Shown here: positions 1-6,052 of the stretch, piece by piece
Numbering within the stretch: position 1 is the first letter of the stretch
How the letters are laid out: each line of letters starts with the position of its first letter
Assembly (NCBI GenBank): GCA_947505565.1
Contig: CANNLB010000200.1
Span: 1 to 6,052, forward strand
Reading direction: 5' to 3'
Length of the DNA: 6,052 nt
Origin: Acidobacteriota bacterium
GTDB lineage: Bacteria > Acidobacteriota > Terriglobia > Bryobacterales > Bryobacteraceae
Position numbers and translations under genes: made by a program
The notes under the pieces: model-generated
What the model saw: the letters and a program-made list of their open reading frames with translations, nothing else
What the model was told of the DNA's origin: nothing
Databases searched by the model: none

Positions 1-537
1 TTCAATCGTCAATTGCAGGTTCGCGCCAACCGTGTCGGCCAATTTGCCGGGATCGTCCACCTTGATCGTCGCGATCATGGTTTCGTAATTCAGGTTCTGG
101 CTCAGCTTGACGTACTGCTCGAATAGAGTGGTCACCCGAGTCGTCAGCGATTCAAGCGAAACGCCGGCGTCGATCTTGCTGGCGAACGTTTTGACGGTCG
201 CACGGAAATAGCCGTCTTCCGCACTTACGGAGATCACTTTTGCTCGTTCGAAGCCTTCGACCAAAACCTTAATGTTGCCATCGGACAACTTTAAGCTCTG
301 TACGATATTGGCAATCGTACCGACGCTGTAGATCTCGTCGGGGCGGGGTTCGTCCACGCTCGCGTCATGCTGCGTGGCTAGAAAAATCTTCTTCTCGCCA
401 GCCAGCGCCTCTTCAAGCGCACGCACGCTGGACTCTCTTCCCACGACAAAGGGAGTCATCATGTGAGGGAAGATGACCACGTCGCGGATCGGCATCATGG
501 GGAGCCGTTTCGTTTCGGATTTCTCTCTGGTACTCAT
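1..537 (-). CDS. lon: ATP-dependent protease Lon, N-terminal part (runs off window)
   Basis: Reading the minus strand from the ATG at 537-535 gives 179 uninterrupted codons to the window edge. The product begins MSTREKSETKRLPMMPIRDV and continues with VIFPHMMTPFVVGRESSV, the classic opening of the Lon substrate-binding (LAN) domain. Later pieces such as EIYSVGTIANI and KVLVEGFERAKV (about residues 67-101) are also typical of this domain. Lon is a cytoplasmic AAA+ serine protease of about 800 residues that degrades damaged and short-lived regulatory proteins; the ATPase and Ser-Lys protease domains lie outside the window. A purine-rich AAGAAAGAG about 6 nt before the ATG serves as ribosome binding site. 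The gene lies 96 bp downstream of clpX on the same strand, a pairing common in bacteria. An inverted repeat in the gap may separate the two transcripts. Identification is by recognisable family sequence and is firm. Confidence 0.95.
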   Translation of the reverse strand, partial: MSTREKSETKRLPMMPIRDVVIFPHMMTPFVVGRESSVRALEEALAGEKKIFLATQHDASVDEPRPDEIYSVGTIANIVQSLKLSDGNIKVLVEGFERAKVISVSAEDGYFRATVKTFASKIDAGVSLESLTTRVTTLFEQYVKLSQNLNYETMIATIKVDDPGKLADTVGANLQLTIE

Positions 538-569
538 TTGGTTACTCTTTCTTGATTCGCCTAACCGCG

Positions 570-618
570 AAAAAGGCTCACGTTTCCACAGTTATCCCGT
601 GGAAACGACACGCAAGCC
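570..618 (-). terminator. Probable intrinsic terminator after clpX (9-N9-9 inverted repeat)
   Basis: CGTTTCCAC (581-589) and GTGGAAACG (599-607) form a perfect 9-bp inverted repeat with a 9-nt loop. An outer GGCT/AGCC pairing (575-578 with 615-618) extends it across an asymmetric internal loop. Read in the clpX direction, the structure is followed at once by TTTTT (574-570), the layout of a rho-independent terminator. It begins 16 bp past the clpX stop and would separate clpX from lon. The internal loop makes it imperfect, and the 9-N9-9 spacing also resembles a protein operator, so an operator for lon is an alternative. Confidence 0.55.
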
Positions 619-633
619 CCGGATAAAACGCCT

Positions 634-1914
634 CTAGCCCGCCTTCTCGAGCAGGGCGATGTTGATCTTCTGCGAAAGCACCATCTCTTTGGTGACGTGG
701 AACTCCTTCACTTTCTTGTACGAAGGCAAGAAATACATCAGGTCCAACATCAGATCCTCGAGAATCATTCGCAATCCACGAGCGCCGACTTTGCGATCCA
801 ACGCTAACATCGCAATCGCTTCCAGCGCATCGTCGCTAAACTTCAAGCGGACATTCTCAAACTCAAACAAACGCTGATACTGCTTGATAATCGCGTTCTT
901 CGGCTTCGACAAAATCTGCACCAGCGTCTCTTTGTCGAGATCGTTCAACACGCCAACCACCGGCAATCGTCCGATAAACTCAGGAATGAACCCGTAACGG
1001 ATCAAATCCGTCGGCTGGATCTCTTGCACCACCAACTCATCATCCCGACGAATTGGCGTCGCCTTGGCCTGCTTGCCCTCGGCCACCGGAGCATTGACGT
1101 CCACAAACCCCATCTGCCGCTTGCCCACACGCCGGGACACAATCTTTTCCAAACCAATAAATGCCCCGCCGCAAATGAACAGAATGTTCGACGTATCGAC
1201 CGGCGTAAACTCCTGGTGCGGATGCTTACGGCCACCCTGCGGCGGCACGTTCGCGATCGTCCCTTCGAGGATCTTCAACAACGCCTGCTGCACGCCCTCA
1301 CCCGATACGTCTCGCGTAATTGATGGGTTCTCGTCCTTCCTACAAATCTTGTCGATCTCGTCGATGTAAATGATCCCCGTCTGGCAACGCTGCACATCCC
1401 AATCCGAGTTCTGCAACAGGCGCAGAATGATGTTCTCCACATCTTCGCCAACGTACCCGGCCTCGGTCAGCGTCGTCGCATCCACAATCGCAAACGGCAC
1501 GTCCAAAATTCGCGCTAGCGTCTGCGCCAACAAAGTCTTCCCCGTGCCCGTTGGCCCAATCAGCAGGATATTCGACTTCGCCACTTCCACATCCGTGCCC
1601 CGTTGCCGGTTCATCTGGATCCGCTTGTAGTGGTTATAAACCGCCACTGCCAACTTTTTCTTCGTCGCGTCCTGACCAATGACATATTGGTCCAAATACT
1701 CTTTCAACTCCAGCGGCTTCGGCAACTTCTGGGGCGTCGCGCTCGTGTGCTCGGAGCGGTCGTCCTCCAGAATTGAATTGCACACGGCGATGCACTCGTC
1801 GCAAATGTACGCCCGCGGGTAGTCACTCGGCGACGAGATAAGCTTCCCCACCACGTCCTGGCTCTTGTGGCAGAACGAACAACGAAGAGAATCATCACCA
1901 CCTGTGCGTTTCAA
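634..1914 (-). CDS. clpX: ATP-dependent Clp protease ATP-binding subunit ClpX
   Basis: The product is a full-length 426-residue ClpX, the AAA+ unfoldase that recognises tagged substrates and threads them into ClpP in the cytoplasm. Visible in order: an N-terminal C4 zinc-binding domain (C12, C15, C38, C41); Walker A GPTGTGKT at 119-126; pore-1 loop GYVGE at 152-156; Walker [10 protein letters not shown] at 180-188; pore-2 RKH at 228-230; a ClpP-docking MGF near 267-269 (IGF in E. coli); the arginine finger in EFIGRLP near 315; and sensor 2 GARGLR near 378. About 8 extra residues relative to E. coli follow the docking loop. The start is TTG at 1914-1912 with AAGG about 10 nt upstream; no earlier in-frame start is possible because the sequence just upstream is read in another frame by a short ORF. 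clpP and tig are not directly upstream, unlike the common tig-clpP-clpX order. Confidence 0.97.
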   Translation of the reverse strand: MKRTGGDDSLRCSFCHKSQDVVGKLISSPSDYPRAYICDECIAVCNSILEDDRSEHTSATPQKLPKPLELKEYLDQYVIGQDATKKKLAVAVYNHYKRIQMNRQRGTDVEVAKSNILLIGPTGTGKTLLAQTLARILDVPFAIVDATTLTEAGYVGEDVENIILRLLQNSDWDVQRCQTGIIYIDEIDKICRKDENPSITRDVSGEGVQQALLKILEGTIANVPPQGGRKHPHQEFTPVDTSNILFICGGAFIGLEKIVSRRVGKRQMGFVDVNAPVAEGKQAKATPIRRDDELVVQEIQPTDLIRYGFIPEFIGRLPVVGVLNDLDKETLVQILSKPKNAIIKQYQRLFEFENVRLKFSDDALEAIAMLALDRKVGARGLRMILEDLMLDLMYFLPSYKKVKEFHVTKEMVLSQKINIALLEKAG

Positions 1915-1958
1915 GCGGTGACGACCTTAAAATTTTGATTCTTCTGACCAGCGTGCAT
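1911..1958 (-). CDS. Possible 15-residue leader ORF coupled to clpX
   Basis: An ATG at 1958-1956 opens a frame encoding [15 protein letters not shown] and ends in TGA at 1913-1911. That stop overlaps the clpX TTG start in the tetranucleotide TTGA. The ATG is preceded by GTAGGAAAGAAG, a better Shine-Dalgarno than the one in front of the clpX TTG. This is the geometry of translational coupling, in which ribosomes finishing the leader restart at clpX. The peptide has no recognised motif. Against it: the candidate -10 box would place the transcript start almost on the leader ribosome binding site, and 15-codon frames arise by chance. It could also be a misread base that hides an N-terminal extension of ClpX. 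Confidence 0.35.
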   Translation of the reverse strand: MHAGQKNQNFKVVTA

Positions 1959-1975
1959 CTTCTTTCCTACCATTC

Positions 1976-1981
1976 AGTATA
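1976..1981 (-). promoter_or_regulatory. Candidate -10 box of the clpX promoter (TATACT)
   Basis: On the minus strand TATACT, one mismatch from TATAAT, lies 18 nt before the leader ATG and about 60 nt before the clpX start. No good -35 is seen at 16-18 bp; the nearest TTG-containing hexamer, TTGCAA, would give a spacing of only 14 bp. It sits between the stop of the glycosidase gene and clpX, where a clpX promoter is expected. Weak support. Confidence 0.35.
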
Positions 1982-2037
1982 CCGCTCCAAACCGTTTGCA
2001 ACCGACCCGTAACAAGAAATCGCCTGCTCGCAAACGC

Positions 2038-3282
2038 TTAGGGCTTCATCATCTCCGCCGCCAACAACATCGCCATCGCCCCCCCGCGCGGATCTTGCCC
2101 CCAAATCGCGGCACGATCCAAATAGGCGGCCAACGACTTCTGCTTCCCTGTCGACTCGCACACATCCATCACCGTTCCATCCGTCCCAGTCCGCGCCAGG
2201 ATCGCCCGCCACGCCGCTTCCACCGCCGGCTGAAACGTCGCGGTCTCCAACCATCCCGCCCGAATCCCTTTTTTATAGGAGGCCGCCACCATCGCCGTCG
2301 CCGAAAACTCCGCGTACGACTCCGGATGGTCAATCACCTGATGCCACATCCCTTTCGCATCCTGCCTGTGCAACAAAGCCATGGCCAACGCTCGAAAGCT
2401 ACGCAGCACCCGGGCATCCGGCTTCTCCATCGTCTCCAGCAGTAGCGCCTGCCCCAACAAGGCGAACGCATTCCCCCGCCCCCACGCGGTTTCGTCCAAT
2501 GGCGAATGCCGATAAATTCCATCCCCCCGCAGACACAGCTTTTCCATAAACCGCAAATGCGCAATCGCCTTCTCGTACTCCCCCGCCGCGCCCAGGATCG
2601 GGCACGCCATAAAGACCGAATCGCTCATCTCATTGTGCAAGGGCGCAATTATCGCCGCCGCCGCTTTTACCCGCTCCGTCTTCCCCAACGCCGCAAACAA
2701 CAAATGCCCGCTCCCATGGCTGCCCGTCGCTTTGGCCAACGAATCCTGGCGGCCGTCCAAATACGGGGCCACCAGTCGGTCCACCAACTCCCGGTTCCCC
2801 AGCGCCAACTGCCCCATCACCGCGAACGCCGGGATGTAGACGACCTCCTTCAACTCCCGCCCATACACCGCCGTCAACTGCTCTAATACCTGCCGCGGCG
2901 TCCGCGCCAACCGTTCTTCCATCTTCAACCGCAGAAGCGACTTCTTCGGCCGATCAAAAGGCGCCCCCCGCGTCACCGGCACCTTCCCGCGCAACGCCTC
3001 TACGAGCCCCGGGTAATCACTCAACATCACAACCGCATCCGGCGCGATCCCATGCAACTCCCGCCACACCCGGTGCGCCTCCCCATCTTCCCGGTAAGCC
3101 ACCCCCGACGGAGGAAACACCGGCAGCCCCTTCACTGGCACTTCCACTACCGTGTACCGCTTCACCAATTGCCGTTTCATCTCCAGCACCCTCGGTAGAT
3201 CCCCTACCACCGCGACCACGGGCCGATCCTGCCCGTTCAATCCCGCCGCTGCAATCGCAATAATAATCAGTGCCTTGTGCAT
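2038..3282 (-). CDS. Secreted GH88/GH105-family glycosidase (unsaturated rhamnogalacturonyl hydrolase-like)
   Basis: The product is 414 residues from the ATG at 3282-3280, chosen because AGGA lies 5 nt upstream and because it gives a clean signal peptide (MHKALIIIAIAAAGLNG, cleavage near residue 17). A longer frame from 3321 would bury this signal. Residues about 120-410 match the (alpha/alpha)6-barrel GH88/GH105 family, in which YteR/YesR-type enzymes hydrate and cleave unsaturated uronyl ends left by polysaccharide lyases. Supporting motifs are MSDSVFMACPILG (219-231, with D221 the likely catalytic Asp), IYRHSPLDETAWGRGNAF (256-273), and ESYAEFSATAM (321-331) followed by KKGIRAGWL. Residues about 20-110 form a separate alpha/beta-like region not usual for the family. 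The protein is probably periplasmic or secreted. It diverges from the GH113-like gene 37 bp away. Family is well supported; the exact substrate is unknown. Confidence 0.82.
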   Translation of the reverse strand: MHKALIIIAIAAAGLNGQDRPVVAVVGDLPRVLEMKRQLVKRYTVVEVPVKGLPVFPPSGVAYREDGEAHRVWRELHGIAPDAVVMLSDYPGLVEALRGKVPVTRGAPFDRPKKSLLRLKMEERLARTPRQVLEQLTAVYGRELKEVVYIPAFAVMGQLALGNRELVDRLVAPYLDGRQDSLAKATGSHGSGHLLFAALGKTERVKAAAAIIAPLHNEMSDSVFMACPILGAAGEYEKAIAHLRFMEKLCLRGDGIYRHSPLDETAWGRGNAFALLGQALLLETMEKPDARVLRSFRALAMALLHRQDAKGMWHQVIDHPESYAEFSATAMVAASYKKGIRAGWLETATFQPAVEAAWRAILARTGTDGTVMDVCESTGKQKSLAAYLDRAAIWGQDPRGGAMAMLLAAEMMKP

Positions 3283-3319
3283 TTGATTCCTAGCGTATCC
3301 TAAGCCTGGAGCTGTTCCC
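3283..3319. promoter_or_regulatory. 37-bp divergent intergenic region between two glycosidase genes
   Basis: This gap holds the ribosome binding sites of both divergent genes: TAGGA for the minus-strand gene (5 nt spacing) and TGGAG for the plus-strand gene (about 8 nt spacing). It is too short to contain two complete promoters, so at least one promoter must lie inside the 5' end of the opposite coding region. I see no convincing -35/-10 pair in either direction. The close divergent layout suggests shared control, but no operator is evident. Confidence 0.4.
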
Positions 3320-4297
3320 ATGCGCCTGTTCGTTTTTCTCTTCGCACTCTCCCTCCAAGCTCAACCGCTTTTCTTTCGCGGCGTCTCTTTCACCGCCGAA
3401 CGCGGCGTCCGCTACGAATCCCCCGAAGCCATCGATCAACTCGACCAACTCACCAAATACTCGGTCGACAGCGTCGCCCTCATCCCCTTCGCATTCACCC
3501 CCCGCGGCGAAACCAAAATCGTCTTCGGCAACGACCGCTCCTGGGAATCCGACGCCGGCATCACCGTCGCCGCCCGCGCCGCCCACGAACGCAAAATGAA
3601 GGTCGTCCTCAAACCCCAAATCTGGCCCAATAAGCCCATCGATCTCAAGGACGCCGTTACCCGCAAAGCCTGGTTCGCGAACTACCAAACGATGGTCGTT
3701 CACTACGCCAAACTCGCCGCCACCATCAACGCCGACCTGTTCTGCATCGGCACCGAACTGCAATACGCTACCGTTCACGAGCCCGAGTTCCGCCGCCTGA
3801 TCCAAACCGCCCGCGCCAATTTCAAAGGCCCGCTCACTTATGCCGCCAACCACGGCGAGGAGTTCGAGCGCATCACGTTTTGGAATGCCCTCGACTACAT
3901 CGGCCTCGATAACTACTACCCCCTCCCCGACTCCCTCGACACGAAACCGCTAGCCACCAAACTCGAAGCGCTCCACAAGAAGTACCGCAAACCCATCATC
4001 TTCACGGAAGCCGGCTATGCCGCCGCCCCCAACTCCCATCGGACCCCCTGGGAAGACCGCTCCGAACGGCCCGTCCACCTCGAAGCCCAAGCCAAAGCCT
4101 ACGACGCCCTTCTCTCAGCGTTCTATCTAAAACCGTGGTTTGCCGGCGTCTTCTGGTGGAAACTCGGCACCAACGGCTTCGGCGGCCCGCAAGACAACAC
4201 GATGACCCCCTGGAACAAGCCCGCCATGAACATCATCAAGCGCTGGTATCAAACCCGCCGCGCCACCACCCCCACCAATCCCCGGCCGTCCAAGTAA
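3320..4297 (+). CDS. Secreted GH113-like TIM-barrel glycoside hydrolase
   Basis: The product has 325 residues with a short signal peptide (MRLFVFLFALSLQAQ, cleavage near 14-15). The rest reads as a (beta/alpha)8 barrel of the GH113 type, a clan GH-A family that includes beta-mannanases. Visible landmarks: FFRGVSF (18-24), DSVALIPFAF (50-59), KVVLKPQIW (94-102), FCIGTEL (141-147) with E146 the expected acid/base, LTYAANHGEEF (172-182), YIGLDNYYPL (193-202), KPIIFTEAGY (224-233) with E230 the expected nucleophile, and WFAGVFWWKLG (273-283). Both catalytic glutamates are present, so it is likely active. The length fits a single-domain enzyme; the last dozen residues are a basic, proline-rich tail. 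TGGAG about 8 nt before the ATG is the ribosome binding site. It faces away from the GH105-like gene, suggesting a shared role in polysaccharide use. Substrate (mannan or another beta-glycan) is an inference from family. Confidence 0.85.
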   Translation: MRLFVFLFALSLQAQPLFFRGVSFTAERGVRYESPEAIDQLDQLTKYSVDSVALIPFAFTPRGETKIVFGNDRSWESDAGITVAARAAHERKMKVVLKPQIWPNKPIDLKDAVTRKAWFANYQTMVVHYAKLAATINADLFCIGTELQYATVHEPEFRRLIQTARANFKGPLTYAANHGEEFERITFWNALDYIGLDNYYPLPDSLDTKPLATKLEALHKKYRKPIIFTEAGYAAAPNSHRTPWEDRSERPVHLEAQAKAYDALLSAFYLKPWFAGVFWWKLGTNGFGGPQDNTMTPWNKPAMNIIKRWYQTRRATTPTNPRPSK

Positions 4298-4348
4298 TCG
4301 CTTGCGTCTCCTCCCGCAACCCGTCCCGTGTTCGTCCCAAATTTTTAT

Positions 4349-4360
4349 TTTTCATGAAAA
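4349..4360. repeat. 12-bp perfect palindrome in AT-rich spacer
   Basis: TTTTCATGAAAA is its own reverse complement. It lies in an AT-rich patch (about 4339-4370) between the GH113-like gene and the tRNA promoter, 19 bp before the -35 box. It could be a protein site or part of an upstream A/T element for the tRNA promoter, or chance in AT-rich sequence. The rest of the 4298-4378 spacer shows no gene or clear terminator. Confidence 0.4.
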
Positions 4361-4378
4361 CTCCAGAAAAACGTTCGA

Positions 4379-4407
4379 TTGACCGGCGGACATCTGGTTG
4401 CTATATT
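4379..4407 (+). promoter_or_regulatory. Strong sigma-70-type promoter of tRNA-Cys
   Basis: TTGACC (4379-4384) and TATATT (4402-4407) are separated by exactly 17 bp, each one mismatch from consensus. The predicted start near 4414 leaves a leader of about 16 nt before the mature tRNA. A-tracts at 4357-4360 and 4366-4370 lie just upstream of the -35 and could act as an UP element, common for stable RNA promoters. Confidence 0.8.
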
Positions 4408-4430
4408 ACAAGGTGTCTCCTGCGTTGTGC

Positions 4431-4505
4431 GGTGCGGTAGCCAAGTGGTAAGGCAAGAGTCTGCAAAACTTTTATTCGTCGGTTCGATTCCGACTCGCAC
4501 CTCCA
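4431..4505 (+). tRNA. tRNA-Cys (anticodon GCA), CCA encoded
   Basis: A full cloverleaf can be drawn. Acceptor stem: GGTGCGG (4431-4437) with TCGCACC (4495-4501), one G-T pair. D arm: GCC-loop-GGC (4440-4454). Anticodon stem: AGAGT (4456-4460) with ACTTT (4468-4472), enclosing loop CTGCAAA with anticodon GCA at 4463-4465. Variable loop: TATTC. T arm: GTCGG-TTCGATT-CCGAC (4478-4494). The discriminator base is T (4502), the known identity base of cysteine tRNA, and CCA (4503-4505) is encoded. It decodes UGC and UGU. Its own promoter lies just upstream. Confidence 0.97.
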
Positions 4506-4530
4506 TTTTCCTCTTGAGCGTGGAGTTTTT
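4501..4530 (+). terminator. Weak possible terminator overlapping the tRNA-Cys 3' end
   Basis: CTCCA (4501-4505, the last acceptor base, discriminator and CCA tail) can pair with TGGAG (4521-4525), directly followed by TTTTT (4526-4530). The stem is only 5 bp with a 15-nt loop and competes with the tRNA fold, so support is modest. The position right after the tRNA and the T run make it the best terminator candidate here. Confidence 0.4.
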
Positions 4531-4534
4531 ATGA

Positions 4535-4763
4535 GCGCATGGCCTCCGAGCTCTCATCGACCAAGCGCTCTAGACGAAAAAGGATCTCTGTCCCCGAGTC
4601 AAGTACTACCTGAGTCGGGAAGACGTTCGTTACTACCGCACCGAACTCCCCGGCAAGCGGAAGCAGGACCGACTGGAACACGTACGACGTTTTCGTGGTC
4701 GGCGGAAGACGCGTCTTCCGTCTCATTGCCCGCAATGGCAAACCTATCAAGCCCACCGACCGA
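4535..4763 (+). pseudogene. Decayed fragment of a hypothetical protein family (frameshifted, no start)
   Basis: No open frame spans this stretch, but two successive frames give protein-like text. From 4574 to about 4673 the frame reads KYYLSREDVRYYRTELPGKR and a few more residues. After an apparent one-base insertion near 4665-4675 it continues as TYDVFVVGGRRVFRLIARNG followed by KPIKPTD (4680-4760). The pattern of a YxxRE-VRYY strand followed by YDVF-GG-RRLI-NGKP resembles a family of secreted hypothetical proteins I associate with Acidobacteriota; this is from memory and of moderate certainty. Upstream of the recognisable part, the same frame has a TAG at 4571-4573 and a TGA at 4532-4534. 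No start codon or ribosome binding site fits. It joins, without a visible boundary, the glycosidase remnant that follows. Function of the parent family is unknown to me. Confidence 0.5.
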
Positions 4764-5292
4764 GCCGTCGCCGCTATCACCCGCAAGTTGATGCCCCACC
4801 GCAACGTAATACGCTAGGCCTGGAACGAGTTCGACAAACGCACCCTCGACCATCTCAAGACGATAAAGCCATCGACCCCAAGCGCCTTGTTACCAACTCC
4901 CCCGGAGGATCCGAAGTCCTTCTCGGTATGCGCGGCGAAGAAGAAGCTCTCGATTTCCTCTCCCCTCACACCTCCCGCCAGAACGCCGGGAACCCCTAGG
5001 AAATAGCGCCGAAAGAGATCGCCGATCTCCTCGCCCACTATCGCAAACCCGTCGTCGTCGACGAACCCGCCTGCAATGCGGCCCCCACGTCCCCACCAGC
5101 CCGTTCGATCACATCGTCCAAATCCAGGCCGTCCGCCAAGCCGGGAGATACGTCATCTACCACGACAACATGTTCTAAATGGGCAAAGGGCACTCCACGA
5201 TCCCTTCCTCCGGCATCCCAGATCCGAAGTTCAATCCTTAAACCATCGCCAAGTCTTCGAGTTCCTCACTCTTGGCACTCTCTATCGGCCAA

Positions 5293-5303
<11 letters not shown>
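4764..5303 (+). pseudogene. C-terminal half of a clan GH-A-like glycosidase, decayed
   Basis: Splicing frames restores a TIM-barrel C-terminal half. Frame one, 4764-4868, reads LMPHRNVI, a TAG at 4815, then AWNEFDKRTLDHLKTIK, where NE (E codon 4827-4829) matches the acid/base strand of GH-A enzymes. A one-base loss near 4867 leads to AIDPKRLVTNSPGG and ALDFLSPHTSRQNAGNP (to 4996), then TAG at 4997 where Trp would fit, then EIAPKEIADLLAHYRKPVVV and DEPA, with a candidate nucleophile Glu at 5063-5065. A further shift between 5066 and 5092 gives SPFDHIVQIQAVRQAG and YVIYHDNMF, then TAA at 5176 where Gln would fit, then GIPDPKFNP. A last shift near 5239 gives HRQVFEFLTLGTLY and the final TAG at 5301-5303. 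The N-terminal half of the barrel is missing. Three shifts and several stops make it non-functional. The family match is from motif pattern, not a search. Confidence 0.65.

Positions 5304-6052
<749 letters not shown>

Noticed and set aside
582..590. DnaA-box-like GTTTCCACA, near a second TTATCC
   Set aside because: One mismatch from the DnaA consensus, single copy, and fully inside the inverted repeat between clpX and lon. No origin-like cluster.
1993..2036. 7-bp inverted repeat CGTTTGC/GCAAACG around the glycosidase stop
   Set aside because: The loop is about 30 nt with no T run, so it is a poor terminator and could be chance.
3283..3321. Longer start for the GH105-like protein at 3321
   Set aside because: It would place 13 residues before the signal peptide and overlap the divergent start codon, and it lacks a good ribosome binding site compared with 3282.
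3290..3853. 187-codon minus-strand frame rich in G, D and V
   Set aside because: It lies wholly antisense to the GH113-like gene and its composition (GGXGGD repeats) is the usual shadow of a C-rich coding strand.
4529..4853. Several open frames on both strands around the pseudogene (for example 4531-4791 + and 4529-4804 -)
   Set aside because: None reads like a protein; the recognisable motifs fall in other, interrupted frames.

Overview
The window looks like a chromosomal segment of an Acidobacteriota bacterium, probably of the Solibacter/Bryobacter type. This is inferred from GC-rich C-ending codons, the style of the ClpX and ThiC proteins, secreted sugar-active enzymes, and remnants of protein families I associate with that group. 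The assignment is from memory and was not searched.

Layout. Positions 1-537 (-) hold the N-terminal 179 codons of the ATP-dependent protease Lon, running off the left edge. Upstream of it on the same strand is clpX (634-1914, TTG start). A 9-N9-9 inverted repeat followed by a T run lies between the two. A possible 15-codon leader ORF ends in a TTGA overlap with the clpX start, and a TATACT box lies just before it. Next, still on the minus strand, is a secreted GH88/GH105-type glycosidase (2038-3282). Only 37 bp separate it from a divergent secreted GH113-like TIM-barrel glycosidase (3320-4297, +). The two probably serve extracellular or periplasmic polysaccharide breakdown.

An AT-rich spacer then leads to a strong sigma-70-type promoter (TTGACC-17-TATATT) and a complete tRNA-Cys(GCA) with encoded CCA (4431-4505). 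The next 0.8 kb, 4506-5303, has no intact gene. It contains two decayed genes fused head to tail: a fragment of a hypothetical family, then the C-terminal half of a clan GH-A-type glycosidase. The second can be followed through several frame changes and in-frame stops that replace expected residues. On the opposite strand come a 101-codon methyltransferase-like ORF (5293-5598) and, overlapping it by 11 bp, the 3' part of thiC (5588-6052), which runs off the right edge.

How it fits together: Lon and ClpX are cytoplasmic proteolysis, ThiC is thiamin pyrimidine synthesis, and the middle is a carbohydrate-active locus with two intact secreted enzymes and a dead third. I see no CRISPR array, insertion sequence, phage gene or obvious new defence system. 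The most unusual items are the chimeric pseudogene, the clpX leader ORF, the SAM-motif-poor methyltransferase-like ORF coupled to thiC, and the N-terminal domain of the GH105 protein.
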